The notes beneath the pieces are model-generated. The model was not told where the DNA came from. It saw nothing but the letters and a program-made list of their open reading frames with translations, and searched no databases. 38,085 nt of DNA, from the IMG/VR virus record IMGVR_UViG_3300050014_000198, positions 1 through 38,085 of that record; one strand, 5' to 3'. The stretch comes from a virus. This document shows, piece after piece, positions 14,971 through 23,184 of the stretch. Each line of letters opens with the position of its first letter. Position 1 is the stretch's first letter. The position numbers and the translations under genes were made by a program.

Positions 14971-15384
14971 TTACATTAATTTATGGATAATGTATCCGAA
15001 AATAAACATTGCCCAAGGAAGAAGAACTACACCAATATAATATCCCCAAGTATCAGCAGTTGTCTCAGTTACATTTTTTACTGGTTTACTTGGGACATAA
15101 ACAAACAATCTTACAAAGATAAATATACCAGCACATTGTAGTATGGTAATGGGATTCATATGGAATATAGGAATAATAAACCATTCCCATAAACGCATAC
15201 CAACATAACCATATGAAAACGTTGTATATGCAAATGATGCAATTGCTATAGGCATAACAAACAACAATCCTAATATCATATAGAAAAACTTTTTATACCA
15301 AGGATATGTATTCTCTTCATTATGGTAATGTTTATTCAGTTTATTTAAAATATCATCTATTTCTTTATCAGTTGGCGTACTCAT
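14971..15384 (-). CDS. Multi-pass membrane protein
   Basis: A 137-residue protein with four likely membrane segments: FFYMILGLLFVMPIAIASF, LWEWFIIPIFHMNP (weaker), ILQCAGIFIFVRLFVYV and YYIGVVLLPWAMFIFGYII. The N terminus is soluble and charged. No transporter or channel motif is recognised. It lies between the SLOG gene and a small barrel-like protein in the same direction. Confidence 0.72.
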   Translation of the reverse strand: MSTPTDKEIDDILNKLNKHYHNEENTYPWYKKFFYMILGLLFVMPIAIASFAYTTFSYGYVGMRLWEWFIIPIFHMNPITILQCAGIFIFVRLFVYVPSKPVKNVTETTADTWGYYIGVVLLPWAMFIFGYIIHKLM

Positions 15385-15395
15385 AAATTTTTAAT

Positions 15396-15638
15396 TTAAA
15401 ACGATATTAATGTAGGACTATTTCGTGTAAGTCGGTTTCGGGAAAATGTTTTGAATTGTCCATCCTTTTTTGAGCCTGGAGAATCCAATTCATATCCTTT
15501 GATATAATCTGCATCCGCAGATACCAACCTCAAATACCGAAGTTTCATTGTTTGATCATTACTACTGGGGTATTCGAATTCAACCACGGGTAGTTGTGGA
15601 GTTGGAGTTACGTTAATATATGGGTTTTGTGTATTCAT
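15396..15638 (-). CDS. Small WYL/SH3-like protein
   Basis: An 80-residue protein. After a Pro-rich N terminus, VEFEYPSSNDQTMKLRYLRL, DADYIKGYELDSPG and FKTFSRNRLTR follow the strand pattern of the WYL domain or a similar SH3-like barrel (Y-R-x-V, xGYxLD, R-TF-x-x-xRI). WYL domains bind nucleic-acid or nucleotide ligands and often regulate phage or CRISPR genes. Here only the barrel is present. Confidence in the family is moderate. Confidence 0.65.
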   Translation of the reverse strand: MNTQNPYINVTPTPQLPVVEFEYPSSNDQTMKLRYLRLVSADADYIKGYELDSPGSKKDGQFKTFSRNRLTRNSPTLISF

Positions 15639-15647
15639 AATTTATAT

Positions 15648-16424
15648 TTAACTTTCATCTAATGTTACATTACATTTTTTTATAAAATAAGGTGTCATGT
15701 CATTATCGTAGAGTTTAGATTGGGGCATCAATAAATTTTTTATATCGAACGATATGAAATTAATAAAACTAAACACTGATTCAGAGGTTGCTCTAAAATC
15801 CAACGGAGTATTCAACCTATTTCTAGTTTTAATTACATATTTCGAAAGAATATTAAAATCAGTTTTATTTAATAAGTGTCCAGTATTATGATGTAAATCC
15901 AATACTCGGTCACACCACCATACTTTTTTATGAATGGTGTTTATATTTTTGGATTCAATTAACATTTTGGTTGCTTTTGCCCACTTCTTTCCACCATAAT
16001 TATAATCCCAAATTCCCTTATCAAATATAGTATATGCTAAACAAAAATTTTTTTCAACATCTTTTTTTACAATTTTAACATCCTCTTTAGATACATTATT
16101 AATTCTACAAAAATGATTCATAGAAGAATGACAACAATATGGAAAATGTCGTAACTCCGATTGAATAGAATATACCAATGCTTTATATGTTTCGGAATAC
16201 ATATTATTCACTACATCATTATATTTTTCTTCAATTTTATCAAATCCCCGTTGATTAATAATAACTGGATAATTTGTATATCCAATTTCACGATACCCAC
16301 CGCAACGAAGATATAAATCATAAATTGAATAAAAATCAAAAAATAATATCATTGTACGTTTTTGATCGGGTGTCATAACTTTGATAACCTTTTTAATGTT
16401 TCCGTAGTAATGGTGTGTTGACAT
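15648..16424 (-). CDS. Hypothetical protein
   Basis: A 258-residue, mostly helical protein. Features are MTPDQKRTMILFFDFYSIYD, CCHSSMNHFCR near the middle, KVWWCDRVLDLHHNTGHLLNKT and a C-terminal aromatic region. The LDLHHNTGHLLNKT segment resembles one found in other phage proteins of unknown function. ATG 16424 overlaps the HAD-like gene by 32 bases but has a good AGGAG 8 nt upstream; a later ATG at 16376 lacks one. Function unknown. Confidence 0.7.
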   Translation of the reverse strand: MSTHHYYGNIKKVIKVMTPDQKRTMILFFDFYSIYDLYLRCGGYREIGYTNYPVIINQRGFDKIEEKYNDVVNNMYSETYKALVYSIQSELRHFPYCCHSSMNHFCRINNVSKEDVKIVKKDVEKNFCLAYTIFDKGIWDYNYGGKKWAKATKMLIESKNINTIHKKVWWCDRVLDLHHNTGHLLNKTDFNILSKYVIKTRNRLNTPLDFRATSESVFSFINFISFDIKNLLMPQSKLYDNDMTPYFIKKCNVTLDES

Positions 16425-16854
16425 TCCATTCTCCTATAGATATAAGTTCATTTTTAATAAGTTTCCAATCAGTCTTTGGTTCAAACCCTGCTCGGTCATC
16501 AATCAATACATTAAAATAGAATTTCTTCGAAAAGTCACTTCTCTCAGTATCCTGAGCATGTGAATTGCTATTGAGATAATCAAAATAAATTCCATTATCA
16601 TCTAACCAAAAAAATACATTTATAATTCGTTTAATAGGAGTACTGGTCCATAAAATCATTATAATATCTTTACGCCTAGACATCCACTGAAGGACTTCTT
16701 TGGCATATGGATAGAATACCAGTTTCTCAGTCTTATCTTTGGATGTTTTACCACTTGGAATGATAGTACCGTGAAGGTCAATACAGAAGTAAACTTCTGG
16801 CCAACCCCGTTCTTTCTTCATTTCAAATGTTTTTCTAATATTAAAAATATTCAT
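16393..16854 (-). CDS. HAD-like hydrolase family protein with altered motif I
   Basis: A 153-residue protein with the small HAD layout: motif I CIDLHGTII near residue 26, motif II ILWTSTP near 66, and a C-terminal FNVLIDDRAGF near 117. In active HAD phosphatases motif I is usually DxDGT; here the second Asp is His (DLHGT), so the general acid is missing and phosphatase activity may be altered or lost. It overlaps the NAD synthetase gene by 4 bases, so both are on one transcript. The role is unknown. Confidence 0.78.
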   Translation of the reverse strand: MNIFNIRKTFEMKKERGWPEVYFCIDLHGTIIPSGKTSKDKTEKLVFYPYAKEVLQWMSRRKDIIMILWTSTPIKRIINVFFWLDDNGIYFDYLNSNSHAQDTERSDFSKKFYFNVLIDDRAGFEPKTDWKLIKNELISIGEWNVNTPLLRKH

Positions 16855-17921
16855 TTAATATATTTTTCCAATTCTTTTAACTCTTCAGCATATCCACCAG
16901 TCAGAATCGGAGTCCTGCACCAAGTCCTCGGATCTAGATTGTGGTCATCCATATGAAAACTTAATGCATACCGTTCACGTTTCCACTGGTTCATAGAAAA
17001 CAACTTAAAAAATTTAGTAATATCTTTAATAAGTTGATTATTATCTTCACCACTTTTTACAAAACTGGTATTTACCTTAATAGCGTGATAGATTTCAACT
17101 GGCGTATAACGATTCTTTACCACCATTGTCTCAATCATATGCAATAACCAATACGGCATCAAATCATCTTCATCCGTTTGATTACATTCCTTTGGTCGTA
17201 ATTCAGCAGTCGGTTGCTGTTCATTAACATATTTTAATGCAGGACATACTCCCAATGGTGCTGGACCTAACTTTTCTGCCCAATCAAGAAACTTTTTAAT
17301 ATATACCTTTGGAAGTCCTCCAATTGGAGCAACACATCCAGCAGTATCACCATCCATAGTAGCATATCCAACCGCTGCCTCACTCATATTGCTTGTGGTA
17401 AGCAATAACTTGCCTTGCATATTTGCGATAATCCAAATTCCAGGAGCACGAACCCTCGCTTGCAAATTCTGCAATACAATATCGTTATCTTTAAAATTCA
17501 ATGGCGAACCTTGAATAACCTCTCCAAGCTTGGAATATTCTTTCATTAATGGTTCAACATCAAATTCATAATGAGGAATACCCAATTGTTTTGTCAATTT
17601 TTCAGCAGCATTTCTAGTTACTTCACCACTTTGTGCGGTCGCTTGGTATGCAGTTGTGATTAACTTTTTAATCAATAATCCTACATTAGGATAATCTTTC
17701 AAATGTGGGCAGTATTTTTTAATGAATAATTCTTCCCCAAGTTCATAAACTCCTAAACGAATTCCTGATGCACAAAGATATGTCACCATAGAAGAATCGG
17801 CACCACCACATATTAACACTTGTCCACCACAATGAGAACAATATTCTGTATCACACCCAGGTATATGTGTAAACCCAGGATCAACTTCACAATCATGGCA
17901 CTTTTTTAAATTATTTAACAT
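16851..17921 (-). CDS. nadE: NAD synthetase (ammonia-type, long NadE-like), with N-terminal zinc ribbon
   Basis: Adenylates and amidates nicotinate adenine dinucleotide to NAD+. Signatures are CGGADSS (PP-loop, usually SGGxDS), NLQARVRAPGIW, TSNMSEAAVGYATMDGDTA, API-GGLPK, PTAELRP and QTDEDDLMPY. It lacks the glutaminase domain, so it would use ammonia. An extra N terminus of about 35 residues (CHDC, H, GCD, CSHCGG) looks like a zinc ribbon that runs directly into the PP-loop. Length 356 residues. It belongs with the nicotinamidase and NMN adenylyltransferase genes further right. Confidence 0.9.
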   Translation of the reverse strand: MLNNLKKCHDCEVDPGFTHIPGCDTEYCSHCGGQVLICGGADSSMVTYLCASGIRLGVYELGEELFIKKYCPHLKDYPNVGLLIKKLITTAYQATAQSGEVTRNAAEKLTKQLGIPHYEFDVEPLMKEYSKLGEVIQGSPLNFKDNDIVLQNLQARVRAPGIWIIANMQGKLLLTTSNMSEAAVGYATMDGDTAGCVAPIGGLPKVYIKKFLDWAEKLGPAPLGVCPALKYVNEQQPTAELRPKECNQTDEDDLMPYWLLHMIETMVVKNRYTPVEIYHAIKVNTSFVKSGEDNNQLIKDITKFFKLFSMNQWKRERYALSFHMDDHNLDPRTWCRTPILTGGYAEELKELEKYIK

Positions 17922-17928
17922 AGAATAT

Positions 17929-17956
17929 ATTCTACCGATATTCTGTGATATGTCAA
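17929..17956 (-). promoter_or_regulatory. Promoter for NAD synthetase, near-leaderless
   Basis: TTGACA (17951-17956), 16-nt spacer, TAGAAT (17929-17934), 7 nt to the ATG at 17921. The TGA stop of the phosphoesterase gene (17953-17955) lies inside the -35 hexamer. Confidence 0.75.
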
Positions 17957-18573
17957 GCTACGGGAGGATTATTTTTTAAAGATTGAAAATATGTTCCCGA
18001 CTTTCCACGCAACCCTTTAAATTCACTATTTAATTTATTATACGCCACCCATACATCTTCATCATAATAATCAGATATTGCTTTAAGATGAAAAGGAATA
18101 GAATCCGAATCAACTGGTTTATAATGATTAGCATCTACTCCCACATTAAACATATTTAACTGATATTTCCAAGCTGCATGGATATGTCCAACAATATTAA
18201 ACGCAGATGAAATGCCTCTCGTTGGATAATGAGTAATATAACATTCAACTCCCCATGCTTCCATATTAATTCCATCCCCATCTGGAATAATTTCAATAAA
18301 ATATGGTTTTAATTGTTCATCAGTAAACACTCTATCATGATTGCCACGGACCAATGTTTTCCTTCCATTAAACTGTTCAACAAAAGGAAGATATTCTGGC
18401 GTTTTCTGATAACAAACATCACCAACAACAATGACAGTATCCTCGGGTGATACCAATTCATTATGATTTTTAATCATTGTTTGAATCATATCATTTGTAG
18501 TTTTAAATGGTCTTCCCATTACATCCATTCTATTATCTCCCAAATGCCAATCTGCTGTAAACCAAGTGCTCAT
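17953..18573 (-). CDS. Calcineurin-like metallophosphoesterase
   Basis: A 206-residue protein with the five family motifs: DWHLGD near residue 8 (D-x-H), VVGDVC near 49 (GD), RGNHDR near 75 (GNHD), ITHYP near 113 and GHIHAAW near 127. This layout binds two metal ions and hydrolyses phosphodiesters or phosphomonoesters. Compact phage and bacterial relatives include YfcE-like and 2',3'-cyclic phosphodiesterases. The substrate cannot be told from sequence; cyclic-nucleotide signals or RNA ends are possible. Confidence 0.9.
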   Translation of the reverse strand: MSTWFTADWHLGDNRMDVMGRPFKTTNDMIQTMIKNHNELVSPEDTVIVVGDVCYQKTPEYLPFVEQFNGRKTLVRGNHDRVFTDEQLKPYFIEIIPDGDGINMEAWGVECYITHYPTRGISSAFNIVGHIHAAWKYQLNMFNVGVDANHYKPVDSDSIPFHLKAISDYYDEDVWVAYNKLNSEFKGLRGKSGTYFQSLKNNPPVA

Positions 18574-18575
18574 AT

Positions 18576-19031
18576 TTAATTAATTAAAGGAACAATTTTT
18601 AACCCTTTACTATCTGCCCAAGCACGATAATAATTTTCAATACACCCTCCAGGTTGGAAATGTCTATCATAATGATAATTTCCAAGTTTTTCAATAAACC
18701 ACTTTGTTTTTGTCCATATTTGATATACTTTATACATTTCAGGAAAACGTTCTTTAAGTGAATCATCTTTTGGTACGAACATAAATTGAGTTGGTTCGGG
18801 TGGAGTGTAAACACCAACATCATCTACTGTCCCAAAAGAAACCACTTCAAATCCATTCCAATCTCCGTTATGAACAATAAAATATAATGTTTCACCATTG
18901 TAATCAATATGACCAGACAAAGTATGATTACAAGCATTATGTTGATAAATATCAGTAAACGTTACACCATACCCCCCACCATTCCAATGAGATTCGGTAA
19001 TGCGTTCGGCAATTTCATCAGGCATTTTCAT
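18576..19031 (-). CDS. Hypothetical protein
   Basis: A 151-residue soluble protein. It is rich in Trp, Gly and His (SHWNGGGYGVTF, VHNGDWNGFEVVSFG, KTKWFIEKLGNYHYDRHF), suggesting a mixed alpha/beta domain. A G6 run inside it (18972-18977) is read in frame. The start codon lies in a 13-bp tandem duplication that offers a second, out-of-frame ATG at 19044. Function unknown. Confidence 0.7.
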   Translation of the reverse strand: MKMPDEIAERITESHWNGGGYGVTFTDIYQHNACNHTLSGHIDYNGETLYFIVHNGDWNGFEVVSFGTVDDVGVYTPPEPTQFMFVPKDDSLKERFPEMYKVYQIWTKTKWFIEKLGNYHYDRHFQPGGCIENYYRAWADSKGLKIVPLIN

Positions 19032-19041
19032 CAGGCATTTT
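19016..19041. repeat. 13-bp tandem duplication at a start codon
   Basis: The unit CATCAGGCATTTT occurs twice in a row (19016-19028, 19029-19041) and is followed by CAT. On the minus strand this doubles ATG AAA ATG CCT GATG; the upstream copy opens an 8-codon frame ending at TGA, the downstream copy is the real start of 18576-19031. Confidence 0.85.
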
Positions 19042-19388
19042 CATATTTTAATCATGTTAGGTGCCATAGATGTTTCATCACATCCATATGTAAATTTATA
19101 TCCCATATTTTTAAGAAAGGGAATAAGTCTTGGTTCTAATATACTTTCAACGTATATTCCCCTTTGTAAATTTATTGCTTCAGTTTCAAATCGTTTAAGA
19201 AATCCTGTAAAAATACCTCTTCCTCGTTGTTCCTCAATAACTTCTACTGAACCAATATCTAAAAAATTATATAATCTATCTTCATATATTCTTGAAGATC
19301 TCCGAACATATACTTGAATATGTTTTTCAAAAATCCACGAGTTGCGCAATTGGGTATTAGAAAGAAATAATTCCAAATCCATTTTCAT
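19041..19388 (-). CDS. GNAT-family N-acetyltransferase
   Basis: A 115-residue protein. The core is VEVIEEQRGRGIFTGFL near residue 48, with the R-G-x-G acetyl-CoA binding loop (QRGRGIF), followed by IYVESILEPRLIPFLKNMGY, a typical GNAT motif B. It is short for the family (usually 140-170 residues) and lacks part of the N-terminal region. It overlaps the preceding gene by 4 bases. The substrate is unknown. Confidence 0.78.
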   Translation of the reverse strand: MKMDLELFLSNTQLRNSWIFEKHIQVYVRRSSRIYEDRLYNFLDIGSVEVIEEQRGRGIFTGFLKRFETEAINLQRGIYVESILEPRLIPFLKNMGYKFTYGCDETSMAPNMIKI

Positions 19389-19843
19389 ATAATTGCTTCT
19401 TTCAATAATGTATTTAAAGTGTTATGAATTGGTTTATTATTAAACTTTTTATAAAACCAATCTAAATATATACATTTAACTGCCCAATCAGGTCTTCCAT
19501 AAAATGTATTGCTATATGACGCATACTTACCAAATTCTACATTGGTTGTTAATCCTGGCATAGTTTTCATGTTTCTAGGTACCCAGAAAACAATGCTTTT
19601 ACAATGAGTAAGTCCAAACAGTTCCCATTCAACCTGACCAATATAATCTATATGTTCCGCTTTATCTTTTCGTTCAGGAACTATTACTTGACCATCATAT
19701 TGAAGATAATTAAGAACATCTATTGCTATGGGTCTCCATGAATATATATCTTTCGATCTTGGTGTTGGACCAGCAAGAAATATACTATGTATATTTAACT
19801 TCAGTCTTTCTTCAATTGGTTCATCTGAATAGATAATATTCAT
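19385..19843 (-). CDS. Nucleoside 2-deoxyribosyltransferase-like protein
   Basis: A 152-residue protein from ATG 19843. The pattern is IFLAGPTPR near residue 15, SWRPIAIDVLNYL, VIVPERKD near 50, QVEWELFGL near 64, IVFWVPRN near 80 and TTNVEFGKYASY near 97. This matches the nucleoside deoxyribosyltransferase-like fold that binds nucleosides or nucleotides (related to SLOG/TIR folds). ATG 19843 lies 3 bases after the upstream stop; a longer frame to 19930 would overlap the previous gene by 85 bases. It may cleave or bind an N-glycosidic substrate; not certain. Confidence 0.8.
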   Translation of the reverse strand: MNIIYSDEPIEERLKLNIHSIFLAGPTPRSKDIYSWRPIAIDVLNYLQYDGQVIVPERKDKAEHIDYIGQVEWELFGLTHCKSIVFWVPRNMKTMPGLTTNVEFGKYASYSNTFYGRPDWAVKCIYLDWFYKKFNNKPIHNTLNTLLKEAII

Positions 19844-19845
19844 TA

Positions 19846-20157
19846 TTAAAACTTTGGTTGCTCTGTAACTTTTTGTGTAACATTTTCGGTGTATTGAACT
19901 TCTCCACAATTCATACATTTTCGTTTCCACCTTTTAGTTATTTTAGTAGGTACATCAAATGGTAATTGCCTATCTACTCCCATAGTACCTGGAGGATCAC
20001 CTGGATCCCGATATCCTTTTAAAACAATATCATCTCTTACAGGTTCAGTCCATTCATGTTTACAATTATAAATTGCCTCTGCCAATTTCTCTTTGGCCTT
20101 CATATATTCCAAGTGCGCTTGATCAAGCGCATCTCTCAACTGTGGTATAGCATTCAT
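19846..20157 (-). CDS. Zinc-ribbon-like hypothetical protein
   Basis: A 103-residue protein. An N-terminal helix (QLRDALDQAHLEYMKAKEKL) leads to a possible zinc site formed by CKHEW near residue 32 and KCMNCGEVQ near 80. Small proteins with this helix plus split Cys/His ribbon (C-x-H ... C-x-x-C) are common in phages. It overlaps the methyltransferase gene by 4 bases. Function unknown. Confidence 0.72.
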   Translation of the reverse strand: MNAIPQLRDALDQAHLEYMKAKEKLAEAIYNCKHEWTEPVRDDIVLKGYRDPGDPPGTMGVDRQLPFDVPTKITKRWKRKCMNCGEVQYTENVTQKVTEQPKF

Positions 20158-20921
20158 TTATGTTTCCTTAAAATAAGTTTTAAATGTGTTGGATCTTTGA
20201 TTTCAATCCCTAAATCATCCCGCACAATCTGAAGAAGATACGGCAATGTATAATGCTCGTGGAAAATAATATCATATTCTAATGGTATCTTTGCCAAAAG
20301 AGTTTCCCGTGTAATAGGCATATAATTCTCCCTAACTTCCCGTTCCCAATTTGGAGTCAAATACCTATATTTAAGCAAGAAATGAATGAGTTGTTTATTG
20401 TTTTCAATGCTTCCCCACATTTGTTCAAAATCATTCAATGCCTTGGTTCCAAGGAACTTATAATATACTTTCTTAACGTCATTGACATTACTTGCTCTGT
20501 CAATCGCTTTACCTGGAATCATATCCCGAATGACAATGAATTCAAATCCAGTATTAAATACTTTATTCCAAAAATCATCAATATCTGCTTTGCTTCCATA
20601 GTGGAACACTTCATGAATAACAGAAGATAATATAATTGCAGGATGTTTAGATTCTCCAACCAGTTTTTCAACGCTTCTCCAGTCAGAATAAATCGGACAA
20701 TCTTTCGCCATACGTGCCATTGCAGGATCAATATCGTATCCCGCAAGAACAACGTCCGACTTCATTGTACTAATGGCATTTAACAATGCTCCGTTGGCAC
20801 AACCGAAATCAATAATAGCATCCGCATTAATCTTATCCAGAAAGAATGCCTTATCCATCATTGATAGTTCCATCCGCTTGTTATAAGCGGTATAATCTGT
20901 AATGCTAGGTGCTTCATTCAT
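20154..20921 (-). CDS. Class I SAM-dependent methyltransferase
   Basis: A 255-residue protein. Motif I IIDFGCANGALL near residue 36, an acidic end of strand 2 in LAGYDIDPAMARMA near 58, and a strand-4 segment AIILSSVIHEVFHYG near 94 fit the Rossmann methyltransferase fold. There is no NPPY or DPPY motif, so it is unlikely to be an N6-adenine DNA enzyme; a small-molecule, RNA or protein substrate is more likely. It has its own promoter and heads the run down to the phosphoribosyl-independent NDRT-like and GNAT genes. Confidence 0.85.
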   Translation of the reverse strand: MNEAPSITDYTAYNKRMELSMMDKAFFLDKINADAIIDFGCANGALLNAISTMKSDVVLAGYDIDPAMARMAKDCPIYSDWRSVEKLVGESKHPAIILSSVIHEVFHYGSKADIDDFWNKVFNTGFEFIVIRDMIPGKAIDRASNVNDVKKVYYKFLGTKALNDFEQMWGSIENNKQLIHFLLKYRYLTPNWEREVRENYMPITRETLLAKIPLEYDIIFHEHYTLPYLLQIVRDDLGIEIKDPTHLKLILRKHK

Positions 20922-20930
20922 ATTTCACCA

Positions 20931-20958
20931 ACTATACCGATGTTTTATGGAATGTCAA
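20931..20958 (-). promoter_or_regulatory. Promoter for methyltransferase, near-leaderless
   Basis: TTGACA (20953-20958), 16-nt spacer, TATAGT (20931-20936), 9 nt to the ATG at 20921. The TGA stop of paralog D (20955-20957) lies inside the -35 hexamer. Confidence 0.8.
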
Positions 20959-21422
20959 TCCATCTGCCGAATTAATTTTACTCCATCACATATTACAGTA
21001 TTAGCGGGTGCAATCCAATAATCTACTGCATCAGGTACTTCTTCGGGTATGGACGAAACAGACGCAATCCAAAACGTTTTAATAAAATTATCCCTTACCT
21101 TATTAATAGGTTCATCTATATGATTATATTCTTGAAATAAGTTAGGAATATAAACAAATGGAATAACCGTTGGATTTAAACATTCACATTCAAAAATAAA
21201 TTTATCATAATTACAAAATTTATTCCTTCTTGCTTCAAGAAGTGAACTAAATACAAATAATTTTCCAACTTTAGGATATGTCCACTCATTAAGTTTATAT
21301 TCAACCTTCATAGAATCAGGAATGAATTTACCCATTGACGATTCCAATTTACATGTAGATACATTTAACTCTTTTAAATCTTTGTGAGTTCCCAATACAA
21401 CTTTATAATATATTTCACTCAT
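20955..21422 (-). CDS. Paralog family protein D (YYKVV/GKLFVF/CEC family)
   Basis: A 155-residue member, the longest of the four. It has IYYKVVLG at the start, EWTYPKVGKLFVFSSLLEA, IFECECLNPTV and APANTVICDGVKLI at the end, with an insertion after the first strand and a longer variable region. It lies 16 kb from the others, 3 bases downstream of the kinase gene, so it is co-transcribed with the kinase. Whether that means a functional link is unknown. Confidence 0.85.
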   Translation of the reverse strand: MSEIYYKVVLGTHKDLKELNVSTCKLESSMGKFIPDSMKVEYKLNEWTYPKVGKLFVFSSLLEARRNKFCNYDKFIFECECLNPTVIPFVYIPNLFQEYNHIDEPINKVRDNFIKTFWIASVSSIPEEVPDAVDYWIAPANTVICDGVKLIRQMD

Positions 21423-21425
21423 AAC

Positions 21426-23147
21426 TTATTTACGTTTAATCTGGTGCAAACTATTTCCATTAATAAAAAACAATCCATCGGGTGTCGCAATTAATTTCAT
21501 TGTAGAATCCAATGGAGGATTCGATATTGTTTCACATTTAAATGCAGTGGTAAATAATTCCAATTCCGTTGGATTTGCCAATAACGCACACAATCCATTA
21601 TCCATGACTGCAAAGTTAATAGTATCATACGATACGTCATCAACCTTCCTAATATCACATTTAGAGTATTGTTTGTCAAATACAATGATAAACCTATCAT
21701 ATTGACCATTCTTTTCACCTAATACCACCGTGACATATTTATCCGATTTGGCACCGACCACCCTATACCCATCCAATTGTGGCATATGTTTAGAGAAACA
21801 ACTTCCCAATTTATATGGTAATGTTAAATATATCTTTCCCAATAGATTTTGTATAACACATCCATCATACATTTCCGCTGAAGTAGTTGATACATTCTCT
21901 ACTTCATTAATACGATGCACAATTTTATGACCAAAAGAAGTAAACGAGTTCTCTACCAATTTGCCTCTACTTATGGTATAGATGGCATTGTTGCGAGCAA
22001 ACATATTATTACTTGTGGCAGTACCAATTGGTTCGCTCTTGGTTAATTCATTAAATAGTATTTTATTACTAAACCCCTGTTGTGCTGCAATAAGAGTTCC
22101 ATCCGATGAAGCACAAAGTAATGTTTTCCATTTTACATCGTGAGTTTCAATTTCTTTTTTGCTGGCATATATATGTGATTTAGTAGCAATGTAGTAAATA
22201 CCCATTATTGTAAATACACATTGAATATTACTATCGTAGGATGCTATTTCCTCTACTCCAATATTATCAGTACCTTGTATGGTAATGACTTGTGTAGGAA
22301 CCAACAAAGGAACACTACTATCGGGATCAGGAGGAACGGAACGGTTTTTAGTATCAGAAAATATAAACTTATACCAATCCAATAATCGTTTCGGAATAAT
22401 GTTGAATGGTGTAACAGAAGGAGGCATTCTAGATTTTGGATCAAATACAGATATATTATCATCCATTTGCTGTTTTTTTTGATTAGGTTTATAATTGGGA
22501 TGAGTCCCCCTATAAGGATGAATATTAACTAATGCATTGAAAGATAATACGCCCCAAGAAAACCAATCGGATAATTCATCTGGATTATATACTAAATGTC
22601 CATTTAAATTACTTGATACACGTCTATCCATTATAGATTGCATCACCGCTGATGATTTATAACTTGGAGTTTGATAACTATCACAATCTATGAAATAAGG
22701 CTCTAACGTTCCCGACGAGTCTTTAATCAATATATTTAACTCATTATAATCAACTATAAGACATTTACATCCATGTATTTCCGATGTAATTATTCGCATT
22801 TTCTTTATTAAGTCAATCATCATTGTCATACTAACATTATTATTGTCCTTAAATGTTTTAGTAAAGTATTTTACAAACGGTTCAACATTATCTATGAAAG
22901 TAGTGGTATATCCTATAGGTTTATCACCGGCATTACTATAAATAATTTCTTGTGGAGTAATTACCGATGGGTTTGGAATTAATGATAGTTCTTGTATCTT
23001 TTTTAATGGTAGTACATGTGTATCATTATGATAAATCTTAAATGCTTTTCCGCCATTAACATAAATACTTCCTTCTCCACCAGATGCTAAGTATGATTTA
23101 TCATTTAATACGAGTGTTGTTCCATTAACCTTAATCTTTAAATTCAT
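21426..23147 (-). CDS. Ser/Thr protein kinase-like protein with C-terminal propeller-like domain
   Basis: A 573-residue protein. The kinase part (about 1-290) keeps the catalytic residues: Gly loop SGGEGS (22-27), Lys37 in AFKIY, D133 and N138 in DYNELNIL (spacing as in HRDxxxxN), D154 in IDCDS (in place of DFG), and SDWFSWGVLSF near 193. The C-terminal 280 residues are short repeating strands (GIYYIATKSHIYA, RNNAIYTISRGKL, MDNGLCALL, TPDGLFFING) like a beta-propeller. Together with PP2C (23951) and vWA (24786) it matches the TerY-P triad. It has its own promoter, separated from PP2C by a homing endonuclease. Confidence 0.85.
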   Translation of the reverse strand: MNLKIKVNGTTLVLNDKSYLASGGEGSIYVNGGKAFKIYHNDTHVLPLKKIQELSLIPNPSVITPQEIIYSNAGDKPIGYTTTFIDNVEPFVKYFTKTFKDNNNVSMTMMIDLIKKMRIITSEIHGCKCLIVDYNELNILIKDSSGTLEPYFIDCDSYQTPSYKSSAVMQSIMDRRVSSNLNGHLVYNPDELSDWFSWGVLSFNALVNIHPYRGTHPNYKPNQKKQQMDDNISVFDPKSRMPPSVTPFNIIPKRLLDWYKFIFSDTKNRSVPPDPDSSVPLLVPTQVITIQGTDNIGVEEIASYDSNIQCVFTIMGIYYIATKSHIYASKKEIETHDVKWKTLLCASSDGTLIAAQQGFSNKILFNELTKSEPIGTATSNNMFARNNAIYTISRGKLVENSFTSFGHKIVHRINEVENVSTTSAEMYDGCVIQNLLGKIYLTLPYKLGSCFSKHMPQLDGYRVVGAKSDKYVTVVLGEKNGQYDRFIIVFDKQYSKCDIRKVDDVSYDTINFAVMDNGLCALLANPTELELFTTAFKCETISNPPLDSTMKLIATPDGLFFINGNSLHQIKRK

Positions 23148-23156
23148 AATTATTTT

Positions 23157-23184
23157 AGTTTATTACAGAATTATCATGTGTCAA
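23157..23184 (-). promoter_or_regulatory. Promoter for kinase gene, near-leaderless
   Basis: TTGACA (23179-23184), 16-nt spacer, TAAACT (23157-23162), 9 nt to the ATG at 23147. The -10 is the weakest of the set, but the geometry is identical. The TGA stop of the endonuclease (23181-23183) lies inside the -35 hexamer. Confidence 0.6.
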
